From positions 9,562,708-9,626,707 of the forward strand of contig OY829329.1 in NCBI GenBank assembly GCA_963691655.1: a DNA stretch of 64,000 bases. Direction: 5' to 3'. The notes under the pieces are model-generated. The model saw only the letters and a program-made list of their open reading frames with translations. It was not told the DNA's origin and did no database searches. Of the stretch, positions 47,645 to 58,909 are shown piece by piece. This stretch comes from Toxonevra muliebris (Eukaryota > Arthropoda > Insecta > Diptera > Pallopteridae). Positions within the stretch are counted from its first letter, which is position 1. Each line of letters begins with the position of its first letter. Position numbers and translations under genes: made by a program.

Positions 47645-49040
47645 TCTCTTCCATCTTACTCCAACTATTCTTTAGCCCCAATTTCTCTTCCCTCTCTTAT
47701 CCATTACTACGTTCATTCGTTTTTCTATGCCACTTCCTTTCTCTCTCCATTTCTCCAATCTCTGATCCTTTTCTATGTCTCCCCTGTAAGCCCTGTTTCT
47801 CTCTTTTCCCTCTCCCCAACTATTCCTCTCTCTTACTATTATATTAACTTCTTTACAACTTTTTTGCACCTGTCCTCTTCCTCCCCACCTCTTCCTTTTT
47901 CCCCTTTTCCTCATATTTCCCACCTTCCATCCTTCCGTCGTTTCTCCTTCTCTAATCTCTTTCTATCTTCCCTTTCTCTTCTCACATTTTCCACCTTCTT
48001 GCCTTTTTTTCTTTCCCCACTCACTCTTTACTTCCTAGCCCATCTTTCCCTTATTTTCTTTCCCACGCTCGCCCTTATTCCTTTTCCCGTCCTTCCATCT
48101 TTTCTCGCTCTTTCCTACACCCCCCCCCCCCCCCTTACCCTTCCCTTTTCTCCTCTATTCCACTCCCTCCCAAATGTTTGCTTCTGTTTTTATCTCTTAT
48201 TTATACTAAGCTTTGACCTTCCTTCTCATTCTTTCCCTTTCCTTTTCCTCACCAATATTTTCTTTCTCTAAATTTTTCTACTTTCTGTTCTTTTTTTACA
48301 TATCTTCTAAAATTCCCGCCTTTTCCTCTCTGTTATCGCTTATCTTGTCTTCCCTTTCCTTATTTTCACTCTCTCCCCATCTTTTCTTCTGTTCCCCCCT
48401 TATTTCTCCCCTCTTTTCCCTCATTTATCTTCTCTTCCACTCCCGCCCTTTCTTCCTCTCTCGTCCTCTTTTTTCTTCCTTTTCCCTATTCTCTTTCCCT
48501 TACTACCTCTTATTTCTTCCCTCTTTTCCCCCTATTTCCACCTCTCTTTCATCAATCTTCTCTTCCCCTCTCACCCTTTCTTCCTCTCTCGGCTTTATTT
48601 TCTCTGTTTTTAAAACTCCTTTTTTATTCCCTTCTCTCCCATATTTTGCTCTCTTTTCCCAATTTATCTTACTTTGTTTTTCTCATCCTTTTAACTTTTT
48701 TCAAATTTTTTTTCTTCACTCCCACTGCTACTTTCTCTCTCTCTCTCTCTCTTTTATTTTCATTTTCCACCATCCTTCCATTTTCCACCACTTTCTCTCT
48801 TCCATATTTTAGGTACCATTTCTCATTCCAGCCTTTCCTTTTCTGGTTTTGTTTACCTTCTATTTCCCCTTTACCTATAATATTTCTTTTTCCACTCCTC
48901 TACCGTCTCTCCCTTATTTTTCCCCTATCTTCTACCTTTTACCTTCTTTTCCCCTTTGTTTTCGATTTCCCTCTCTTTTTCTCGTCCTCTTTTTCCCCCT
49001 TATCATCTAATTCTAAGTCTCATGTCTATTTTTTTCTCTC
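47645..49040 (+). repeat. Polypyrimidine strand, about 1.4 kb
   Basis: Nearly all bases on the plus strand are C or T, arranged as TTTTCTTCCCCTCTCTTTCC-like sequence without a fixed period. It includes 15 C at 48120-48134 and (CT)n at 48733-48752. The long Ser/Phe/Leu/Pro frames here are consequences of composition. It ends just before the 49.1 kb repeat. Confidence 0.92.
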
Positions 49041-49104
49041 TCCTGCATGCAGCCGCAGGCACTCACAATAGAAGTGAAACTTATTTGTTTATTAGAACAC
49101 ATTT

Positions 49105-49655
49105 ACAACAAATTCTGTTGAAGTTCTTACAGTTTTCTTCTCTGTTGTTGTTGTTGTTGTTTCGTTTCTTATGTTGATACTCTCTACACTTATCGGCACA
49201 AACACAAAGTAGTACACGTATATAATACAAAAGTGAAAGAGAGAGAGAGAGAGAAAGTTCTGCTATATACAATCAATCAGAGGCATCTCGGTCGGCTCTC
49301 TCACTAATACACATGTGATTTTTAACATGACCGTTGTTGTTGCTGAAGTTTTTGCACTCTTCCTCTTTTTATTTTCTAAAGCTTTTTTTCTGTTGATACT
49401 CTCTACACTTATCGGTACAAATACACGCACATAACATATGAGAGGAAAATCCAGATACAAGTAGTCAAGCTCTCTCACTAAAGCTCTCTCAATATTAAAC
49501 AAAAATTACAACTACAACTGCAAGAAATCGACTCTCTGCTTTATTGTATGTAGCCGATCCCCATATGAGCTCGTTCGCTAAACACTAACAACAACATGCA
49601 TAACTTGGGGTCTTATTAGTTTCGTTTGAGTGTAATGAAAATTTTCAATTCACAG
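49105..49655 (+). repeat. Inverted partner of the 16.6 kb repeat
   Basis: About 550 bp, similar to the complement of 16582-17136. It carries two internal half-units, each with GTTGATACTCTCTACACTTA followed by a CTCTCTCACTAA block. It is uninterrupted where the 16.6 kb copy has the TGCYTGG MITE. Confidence 0.85.
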
Positions 49656-49659
49656 CTAC

Positions 49660-51590
49660 GCTTAAAGCAATTTCACTTTATTTTCTCGGGAATTAAACTC
49701 TAACCTTACAGAAGCACACTACTTATGCACAATGAGTTGAAAAATTCTTAAGAAAAATCATTGTAGGGTTAGACTTAAGTATGCTCGAAGATACCTCTAT
49801 TTATTTCTGGTAATTAAAGTTAAAGTAATCGAGTTTCGTTGAATAATTTGAAACTATTTGAGTACACTTATTAAGCGACTTAATTAATTTCCATACAATT
49901 AAGCAGCATTCATTTCTCTTTCCAACAATATTAAAATAATCTTAAAATTACCTATTCAAAAACTAACAAACAAGCAAACAAACTTCGAAAACAAAAACAC
50001 CGTGCACTGTCATACTGTCATGATATTTTGCATTGAGTGAGCTGAGCTCCTTTAGTTTCAATTTACATGCTCTCAGTCAAACAAACACACGCCACCTGCT
50101 GGCTGCTGCTGCTGCTACTACGAACTACTTTGCTTTTAACACTTTTGTGACCTATTATGAAATGAGCGTCCTGTTTGTTGCCAAAGCAAGCAAGCAAGCA
50201 CAGTGACGACCTCATTCGTAAGCTCATTGGCAGCTTGTTAACGCGCCATCAATAGCACCATGTCATATTGAGCGTAACTATATGAAATTGCAGGTAAGTA
50301 GCAGGAGCAGGAGCAGCAGCAGGTAGCAACTACGTAACGGAAATGAAAGCCGATAATGAAGATATGTTAAATGAAAAGGAATTAAATGTTGCAGGAAAAA
50401 AAATGTATAAAATATAAAAGGACAAGAGACAGGAAAATATACGAAAGAGGGGCGAAGGTTAGGGGTGAGGGACAGATGACAAGCTGACAGGAATAACTGC
50501 AAAAACTTAAATTTCTATCTTTCGCTTTCTCATAAATATTTATAAAAATTTTACCTAAATTAAAAACAGCAAACTTCTTACATTTTATCATGAAAAAAAG
50601 AAAAAAAAAGACATTGTACTTATAAAATTTCTTCTTCTCTTTTTTTTCAGTTCCATGTTAGTTAACAAAGAGAATGTGGACACAAAAAAAAACAACCGAA
50701 AAGAAAAAGTATGTTGTAAGTACAAAACTATTTTATTTTATTTTTATTTTTATTATTTTTTTTTTTCCTCTACTACTTTGTAATGAGGTTGCATTTCTTA
50801 TTTATTCAATGATATTCCCGCCGCTCGCAGCTTCTTCTCCTTCTTCGTCTTCTTTTTCTTCTGCTTCTTCGTAGCCTTTGATAGTCCCAACGTGCGAGTA
50901 CTGAAATTCTGAAATTTACAATGAAAGTGTATACAGTAACGACAATATTCAACAACCCGGAAAAATCCTAAAATGTAAAAAAAAACAAAAAAAAAAACTA
51001 AGTATAAAAATAGAGCATAAAAGAAAAGAAAAAGTAAAAGATGCCAACTGAAATGTGAAACGGCAAATGCTCTAAATGCAGCAAGCAACTAAGTAGATGA
51101 AAATCTTACAAATGCAACGCAATGTACAAATGTACGAATGAAATGACAACAGGAAAATACTCGTGAGACAAGTGTCACATGGGGTCGTGTCGTCTAATTA
51201 ACTTTATTGGCGAAAGAGCCGTGTTCAGTGCAGAAAAGTATGCTACAAATGAATTGACAGTGTGGAATGTAAGAAAGGTTAAAAAGTTCAGAAATGAAAT
51301 TCTCACAGTAGAGTGAAGTAGAATGGTGGTGAGTGGTGGAGAGAGTAAATTTCACAAGAAATTGGGAATTTTTTCCCCCCTCATTTTCGAAATAAATTTT
51401 TAATTGAAGAAAGATCATGAATAAGTTACTCAATATTTGATATATTTTCAAATGTAACAAAGAATCTTTTAATTAAATTGGCTATTTTTGAAGTTAAACT
51501 TTTACAGAAACCTTGAATTGGCAATCTTTTTTTTTTTTGAGGTGTGCTAATGTAAATAAATAAACAAGAGAGCAAAGAAACACACAAATT
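49660..51590. other. AT-rich stretch, one weak exon candidate
   Basis: No gene supported. GCAGGAGCAGGAGCAGCAGC lies near 50300-50320. A 65-nt segment at 50651-50715 has a good pyrimidine tract plus AG before it and GTAAGT after it. Confidence 0.5.
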
Positions 51591-51594
51591 TAAC

Positions 51595-52385
51595 TCTTAC
51601 AACAATAACACGAACAGCACTCTCTCTCATTTTTATGTATGTATTTGCACTAAAAATATTTCTTGCAAAAACAATACAACAAACAACTATAAATTCTACT
51701 GAAGACAATCACTCGCTAATTTGAGATGAGATTGAGAGAGCCGACGCCTCTGCTTGTATTATATAGACCCGATCCCCATATAAAGAAATGTATTCATATA
51801 AAAAACTTTTACAAGAACAACACACTCTCTCTGTGTGTTGTTCACTCTCTCTTTAGCTCTCTCTCATATTCATATATTTGAACTAAAAGAATTTGTTGCA
51901 AAAACCACACAACTAACAATAACAGTAAATTCCACTGAATACAATCACTCGCTAATTTGAGATAAGATTGAGAGAGCCGACGCCTCTGCTTGTATTATAT
52001 ACACCCGATCCCCATATAAAAAATTTATTCATACAAAAAACTTTTACAAGAACAACACACTCACACTCTCTCTTTATATATTTGAAGTAAAAGAATTTGT
52101 TGCAAAAACAACACAACTAACAATAACAGTAATTTGGATTCTCATACAAACAAATTATTCATATGAAAAACTCTTACAAGAGAGTGTGTTGTTCACTCTC
52201 TCTCTCTCTCTCTGATATTATGTATTTGTGCTAAAAAGATTTGTTGCTAAAACAACACAAGCTAATAAAAACAGTAAATTCCACTGAAGACAATCACTCG
52301 CTAATTTGAGATGAGATTGAGAGAGCCTACGACGCCTCTGCTTGTATTGCGTGTACTCGATTTTCATACAAACAATTTATACATA
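51595..52385 (-). repeat. About 0.2 kb tandem array, inverted partner of 33.2 kb array
   Basis: CACTGAA(G/T)ACAATCACTC, CGCTAATTTGAGAT(G/A)AGATT, GAGAGCC-GACGCCTCTGCTTG and CCCGATCCCCATATAAA recur in units starting near 51695, 51930 and 52280, with a partial unit near 52100. (GT)n and (CT)n runs lie between units. Confidence 0.85.
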
Positions 52386-52448
52386 TGAAAAAAGTTTGAA
52401 CTCGATGTCGGCTCTGGCACTGCCTCTTCATGTACTCTATGATATTCC

Positions 52449-52474
<26 letters not shown>
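52449..52474. repeat. (CT)n microsatellite
   Basis: Thirteen CT dinucleotides. Confidence 0.95.
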
Positions 52475-52479
<5 letters not shown>

Positions 52480-53265
52480 AAGCAACTTAAAGAGTTTCGT
52501 AAGAGAGTCAAACTGAAAGAAGCAGCTATCAGGTGCGGCACAACTACAGGTGCGGTATTCAACGGGCAGAATACAGAAAATTAAATCAAAATATTTACAT
52601 GTTTCATATTTAAACTATCATAAACAAATTTTCTCGAAATTTATTATATGAATTGTGAACATTGATAACTATTCCCATTTTTTTAATGTCGATTTAGTAC
52701 GAATTCACTTATACTTATTACTTATTTTGTTTTTTATCTGAAATAATTCAAAGCGGATTTTTTACTAAACCAAATTTATTCGGAACTCTCTTTGAAATAA
52801 AGAGAAAATAATATATTTTCTCTACGTTGTTTCATTTTTACCATGACACATTTAGTTTTTTGTTCCAACATAAGACCTGAAATCTATGAGAAGATTGGTA
52901 CCTCATCTCCCTTATCATTTAGTCAATATCAAAATAACTTCTTTCAGGAGACAGTAAATGACCCATGTTTCATGTCTAAGAAATTCAGAACCCAAAAATT
53001 TACTTCCCCGAGTTATTCAGGATTTGAAATCAATTTTTGTGCCAAAGGATTTTTGTTGAAAAACTAATTTTTGTTGAAACTTGGAGTTGAACCAGTTGGA
53101 AATTTCGAAAAAAAAAAAACTAGGTGGAAAAGAGTACCTTAGAATTATTTAAAAATAAATGAATGATGTTAGAGTTTCTGTATTTGGCTAGTTTTCTTAA
53201 AAACCAAACTATAAAATAAGGGAAGAAAATTCGACAGTAAAGTGGTCCAGTCTACTGGACTTAAA
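52480..53265. other. AT-rich stretch, no gene seen
   Basis: A 74-codon frame at 52843-53067 has no recognisable motif and no context supporting translation. Confidence 0.5.
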
Positions 53266-53269
53266 AGAA

Positions 53270-54450
53270 ATTTAACTTGCTAAGTTTTTGTCTGTGTTTG
53301 TTCCGAATTTTTGCCTTAATTTTAGGCTGAATTGTCGCATAAATATCGGTTTGATTTTTAGTCTAAATTTCAATCTGAAATTCGGTATAATTTCTTATTT
53401 GAATTTGGTCTAATTTTTTTTCTGAATTTCGGTTTAAATTTGATTTGAATTTTAGTTTGAGTTTTGGTCCCAATTTTGTTTGGATTTGGTTTAAAATTTA
53501 ATGTGTGCTTTAGTCGTTATTTTTGTCTATTTTTTGGTCCGATTTATTGTCTGAATATTGTTTTGAGTTTTTATTTGATTATTCTTCTAAATTTTGGACT
53601 GACTTTGGTATAAAAATCGATTTGAGTTTTTATCTAATTTTTAATCTGAATTTCAGTCTGACATTTGGTCTAATTTTTGAACTGAAATTGTTCTAAGTTT
53701 CGAGCTGATTTCGTGTCTGAATTCTGGTTTTAGTTTTGGTCTGAATTTATGCTTTATTTTTGGTTTGAATATCGGTCTGAAATTTTGTCTGTATTTATTT
53801 TGAATTTTGGTATGAAATTTTATCTCAATTTTGGTCTAAATATTTTTCTAATTTTTAGTCTAAACTTTGGTCTTATTCTTTTGGTCTAAATTTTAGTCTG
53901 AGCTTTAATCTAAAAATTGGTCTGATTATTGGTCATTCTTGCAGTCTGGATATTGGTCTGACCTTGGTTTAAGTTTTGGTCTCATTTCTTCTTTGAATTT
54001 CTGTTTTAATTCGGTGTAAAATTTGCTTTGAATTTTGCTCGGTCTGTTTTCTGGTCCGATTTACCGATCTGAGTTTTTTGTCTGAATTTGTTCTAAATTT
54101 AGGTCAGAGTTTCTATCTGAATTTTGGTCTAAACTTGATTTTGATTTTTGGGTTGAGTTTTGGTGTAAATATCGGTTTGAATTTTGATCTGATTTTTGGT
54201 CTTGAATTTCAGTCTGATATCTGATCTAAATTTTGGAGTAAATTTGGTCTAAGTTTTAGTCTGATATTTGGTCTGAATTGTGATTTGAGTTTGGTTTGAA
54301 TATTGATTTCAGTTTGGTTTGAATATTGATTTCAGTTTGGTTTGAATTTAGATTTGATTTTTACGCTGAATTTTAGCTTTATTTTTGGTCTGAATATCGG
54401 TCTGAGTTTTTGCCTGTATTTCTTCTGAATTTGGGTTGGAATTTTTTATT
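53270..54450 (+). repeat. Degenerate TTTTGGTCTGAA minisatellite, array 3
   Basis: About 1.2 kb of TTTTGGTCTGAATTT-like units, same orientation as array 1. A clear local duplication, TTGATTTCAGTTTGGTTTGA, lies at about 54303-54345. Confidence 0.87.
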
Positions 54451-54989
54451 GCCTTGGTGATGAAAATTTCATAAATTTTGACCATGACAATGACCAAAAA
54501 AGATTTTAAAGAAACGAAAAAAATCAAAAAGTGTTTAACTTTGCGTCGGTCTCCCCTATACCTACATTTGCTTGTATGTCAAAAATATTTCTCAATATTT
54601 GAGTGTAGAACCTCGTAGAGCATAAATAGGTACTTTTATTTGCCAAAAGAAAAGTTTACAAAACTTTTCTAATTAAAGCATTTACTGCATAACTTTATAA
54701 TAAATATAACTGTATAATATTATTAGACTTTACAACAACAACAAATGTGCACAAAACGACAATTTTTGTCGTTAGGAATAAGATTTTTCTGCGTACAGTA
54801 AATAAATACTGTGCAAGTTTGTGTCGGTATGTGTGTAAAGAACTAGCATTTTTAAATTGTAATCACACACTCACACACATTTACAGTTTTTCTAGTAATG
54901 CAATTACACATACATACATACATATATACATATACGAATAAGTACTCCAAAATATGAAACAAGTTTGCTAATGTACCCAGTTGAACTTA

Positions 54990-55061
54990 TGCTTGGTTTT
55001 CACTATGTCATATTCCTTATCAAAGAGAGAGAAAGAGAGATATGAAATTTGCCAACACGCT
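54990..55061. mobile_element. TGCYTGG-family MITE, truncated copy 4
   Basis: TGCTTGGTTTTCACTATGTC through TTGCCAACACGC, i.e. only the left 70 bp of the family. It replaces about 30 bp of the host element between CAGTTGAACTTA and TCCAAAGCG. TTA precedes it. Confidence 0.75.
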
Positions 55062-55292
55062 CTCCAAAGCGAACAATGGGTTACTCTCTATTGCTGCAGA
55101 GCCCTTCCATGTTGAACTCACTTTTATACTCACATTGTTTCACTCGTTTTAGCTTTCAAAAAGAGTAAAATATGAGAATACGATAATGAGCACGAACAAC
55201 ACTCTCTCCCCCTCTCTTGATTTTTTAAATGGGCAATTGAGTGGAGCTCATTTGCTTTTCAATTTCTCTCTCCTCTTTGCTTCGTTAATATT

Positions 55293-55321
55293 GAGAGAAA
55301 GAGAGAGAGAGAGAGAGAGAA
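55293..55321. repeat. (GA)n microsatellite
   Basis: A GA run of about 28 bp inside the short TACCCAGTTG element. Confidence 0.95.
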
Positions 55322-55639
55322 TTTATTGCTTGTCATTGATACCGCAATGCTGCTACGTCAAATTCAATTTTACTCTCTGTCAATAACTCAACTTACCGAG
55401 TTGTCGGCATCAAGAGAAATTTACTGTTATTATTAATGGCGTTGTTTTTGTAAAAGTTCATTCAAACTTTCTGTTTTGTTGTTATTCGTTAGTTGATTAT
55501 ATTTGTTATTGTTGTTTCTCTAGTTTGAGAAGAGAACGAAGAATTTATCGAAATCTTTTTTATTGCTCAGTTTCGAGTATCGAAATCATTGCTCTCTTGA
55601 GAAATACATACTCACTGTTTGTGCAATTGGGTACACACA

Positions 55640-58270
55640 TACACACTTATTTTCTAATGAGAACTCTAATTTTGTTTTACAATAATTATTTCTGTACTTA
55701 TTATATAAGTTAAAAAGTTCAAGAAAAATATTTTCACATTATTATATAAAAACTAAAAATTTTTAATGGAATCTTATTACAAAAAAAAAGAAAAAAAAAA
55801 TTAAAAAATATCTATTGCTTGGTTATAAAAACTTTCAACATTACATAGAAATTTCTTCATTTCCCTTTACAATTCTTTCTTTATTTCATCCTAATGATAT
55901 TTTTAATTATACTAATGAATTCTATGTATCTACCTTCTACTGATGAACAACTCACTTTTAAATATTGTCCACCATCACTGCGCTATTTCACACTAATTAC
56001 CACACTTTCTCTCTTCTGCTACTGAATAAAGATATTGTTGAATTCCCACGCCTTTCTTCAATTCCCCTACTTTGATTTACCCTGCCCAGACTGTTCGACT
56101 ATGGTATGAAAAAAAAGAATAAGTCCTAAGTAAGAAAAAATTAAAAATTCATTATTGTATGTTTGTGCAATGTGCAAAATGACTCACAAAACGAAAACAT
56201 AGCAAATTTAAATTATGAAAAGACGATGTGCATGTCTTATTAGCTTTGCATAGAAAAGTAGAAATCTAACTAGTGCGCGATCTGGGAACTTTTCCTGCCT
56301 CTCCTCTTTCTTCTCCATTACCTTTAAAGTGGAATCGAAGACAAATAAGAAAATCGCAACCATAAAGACAATACGTATGATGAAAGTGCATCACAGAGTG
56401 CTGAACTAGGAAAAAAGAGTTGAATATGAAGAGGAGAAAATTTGTGAATTTTCTAAATAAAATCATTTAATAGATGGAGTGTTTTAGTATTGCGTCTTTG
56501 GCTCATGCTTAAAGTTGTTTTTTTATTTTATTTAAGTGGGTCTGAGCAAACATCCATCCTAGAAATAGATTCCAATTCACCTTTTTTTTAACCTCTAATT
56601 TCCACAATTGCATCCATAATACAACATACAATTGCAAACGTGCAAATTTAAATTTGAAACTTTTCCACAAATATTCGTGAATCGTAAAGGAAAAGGATTA
56701 TAATCATCCGGTAAAAGGCAACGGTGGAAGCGACGACAGCGGCGGCATCTTCATAGAACCATACTCACTAGTCGTTTTTAAATGTTTTCCACTTTTGGCT
56801 TAAAGCTACTCAAAGCTACTGCCAACAACGTAATTTATTGCAACCGCATTTAAATGCAAATTGTGCTGTTGCTTCCGCAGCTAACCTTATACTACTGCTA
56901 CAACCACGTCTCTATACTAAGATATTCTTGGTACTTATACATATATATATACGAGTATGTATGTACTAGCAACCACCACTACCACGTTGATGCATAATTA
57001 AAGTGACTGTTGCAAGCTAAAATTTCTTAGAAGTAACATAGACAGACAGACACTTTGCTAAAACTTACTATCTACCTGCTATCCCGTGTCTATTTAACTA
57101 ACTACTTATGTGCATACAACTAACAAATTTCTCACCACTGTAGCAAGATTGCACAAGAAGTTTTGCGGTTTAATACACATACACACACACACACTATTCA
57201 CATTTTATTCTGCTGCTCTTCGACTTGAGACTCTCAGACTCCTTTGTCAGTTTTAAGCCAACAAAAACAACAACCAACAAAATGAACTTTTGTCTCTCTC
57301 TCTTTTTTAATTTTTTTCTCAACAACTTCTCACCATAAGAAATTTCCGCTATCATTTTGTACTCGTTGTTTTTTTTTTTTTTCTTTTTCTTTTTCTTATT
57401 GTTTTTGTTTTTGCATTCAAAACCATTGAACATAATTCTCTCACTCACTCTCGCACTTTTCTCAATAAGTCGTCGTCGTGTGGTGCTTTGCGGTACTCTA
57501 CTCTTCTTCTCTTCTCCCTTGAACTTTCTCTTCTTAAGGTTTACACTTAATTAGCGTGCAAAACTTACCATGCAAATTCGATTGTAATGGAAATATTGGT
57601 CCATGGTTTTTGTTGTTGTTAATGTTGTTGTTCCTGTTTTTTAGCTCTTCCTGCCGTTTGTCGTTGGTTCATTTGTATGTATTTAAATGTCTGCTAAGTT
57701 TTTAGTTAGGTTTTTGTGTGTTTTTGGATTTAGATTTAATTTCGGTTTCAGTTGGAATGAGTTTGGTTGGGCTGAGTTGTGTGGGGTTGACATTGGCGTT
57801 AGCTTTGACGTTGGCTTTGACTTTGGGTTCGTCGTTGACTTTAGCGGTGGGTTTTGGGATTGCCATTTGCTCACTCTAGCTGCTTTTAATTATAGTGAAA
57901 TTTTTAAATAGCTAATTAAATATTCAGTATGTGGTCACGATTGTTGGATCATGACTTTACAGACACTCGCTGTGTTTTTGACATCTGACTTATGTTTTCC
58001 TTTTCAAATGTAATTTAATATTTAGTAATGTTGGCTGCAAGGATCATATTTAATACAGTAATTGCAAAATGTGCTGGCAAAACTCGAAGGCAATTATGTG
58101 TTTGTTGTAAACCGAAAAAAAATTTTTGGAAATCCGATAACATAAATATCTTTCACAAGCCATCATGCTGCACATTGATTACCAGACCGACACAATTCAA
58201 AAAGGGGCAGAACTAAGGGAATTTTCGAATGAATATTAGACTGGACCAACCAACATAAGAGAACTTTTGG
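55640..58270. other. AT-rich stretch, no gene supported
   Basis: CA run 57178-57194 and T run 57369-57383. At 57683-57874 the complement has a 63-codon Pro/Lys/Asn-rich frame over imperfect GTTGGCTTTGACTTTGG-like repeats; repeat origin seems likelier than coding. Confidence 0.5.
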
Positions 58271-58274
58271 AACC

Positions 58275-58905
58275 TCCATAATAATAAAACTCAAAAAATA
58301 ATTTTATTCCCGAGTACAAAAATGAAACTCAAACAATAATTTTTAGAAAAATAAAACTCGAAAAATAATTTTAATTCCCGAGCAGAAAAATAAAACTCAA
58401 AAAATAGTTTTTATTCCCGAGCAGAAAAATAAAACTCTAAAAATAGTTTTTATTCCCGAGCAGAAAAATAAAACTCAAAAAATAATTTTTATTCCCGAGC
58501 AGAAAAATAAAACTCTAAAAATAGTTTTTATTCCCGAGCAGAAAAATAAAACTCTAAAGATAGTTTTTATTCCCGAGCAGAAAAATAAAACTCAAAAAAT
58601 TATTTTTATTCCCAAGTAGAAAAATAAAACTCAAAACAAAAATTTTTATTCTCGAGCAGAATAATAAAACTCTAAAAATAATTTTTATTCCCGAGTAGAA
58701 AAATAAAGCTCACAAAAAAAGTTTTATTCCCGAGCAGAAAAATAAAACTCTAAAAATAATTTTTATTCCCTAGCAGAAAAATAAAACTCAAAACAAAAAT
58801 TTTATTCCCGAGCAGAAAAATAAAACTCAAAAAATAAGTTTTATTCCCGAGTAGAAAAATAAAACTCAAAAAATAAGTTTTATTCCTAAGAAAAAAAAAT
58901 CGAAA
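58275..58905 (+). repeat. 39-bp tandem repeat, about 16 copies
   Basis: Unit ATTCCCGAGCAGAAAAATAA followed by AACTC(A/T)AAAAATA(A/G)TTTTT. The CCCG landmark recurs at 58377, 58416, 58455 and 58494, so the period is 39 bp. Variants CCCAAGTAG, CTCGAGCAG and CCCTAGCAG occur. It is close to the 3' side of the Thr-rich gene, about 2.1 kb away. Confidence 0.95.
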
Positions 58906-58909
58906 AATA

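Larger units (their letters stand above)
54974..55633 (-). mobile_element. TACCCAGTTG-end element, short copy
   Basis: Starts TACCCAGTTGAACTTA and ends GTGCAATTGGGTA. Contains CTCCAAAGCGAACAATGGG, GAGCTCATTTGCTTTTCAAT, a GA run, AACTTACCGAGTTGTC (the complement occurs at 125-140) and the core motif at 55419-55459. It is interrupted near its left end by a truncated TGCYTGG MITE. Confidence 0.75.

Noticed and set aside
47864..49071. Three overlapping Ser/Phe/Leu-rich frames of 135-199 codons
   Set aside because: Openness is explained by the near absence of purines on this strand.
57683..57874. Pro/Lys/Asn-rich minus-strand frame that looks somewhat protein-like
   Set aside because: Built on imperfect short repeats, only 63 codons, and no splice or start context; kept as unproven.
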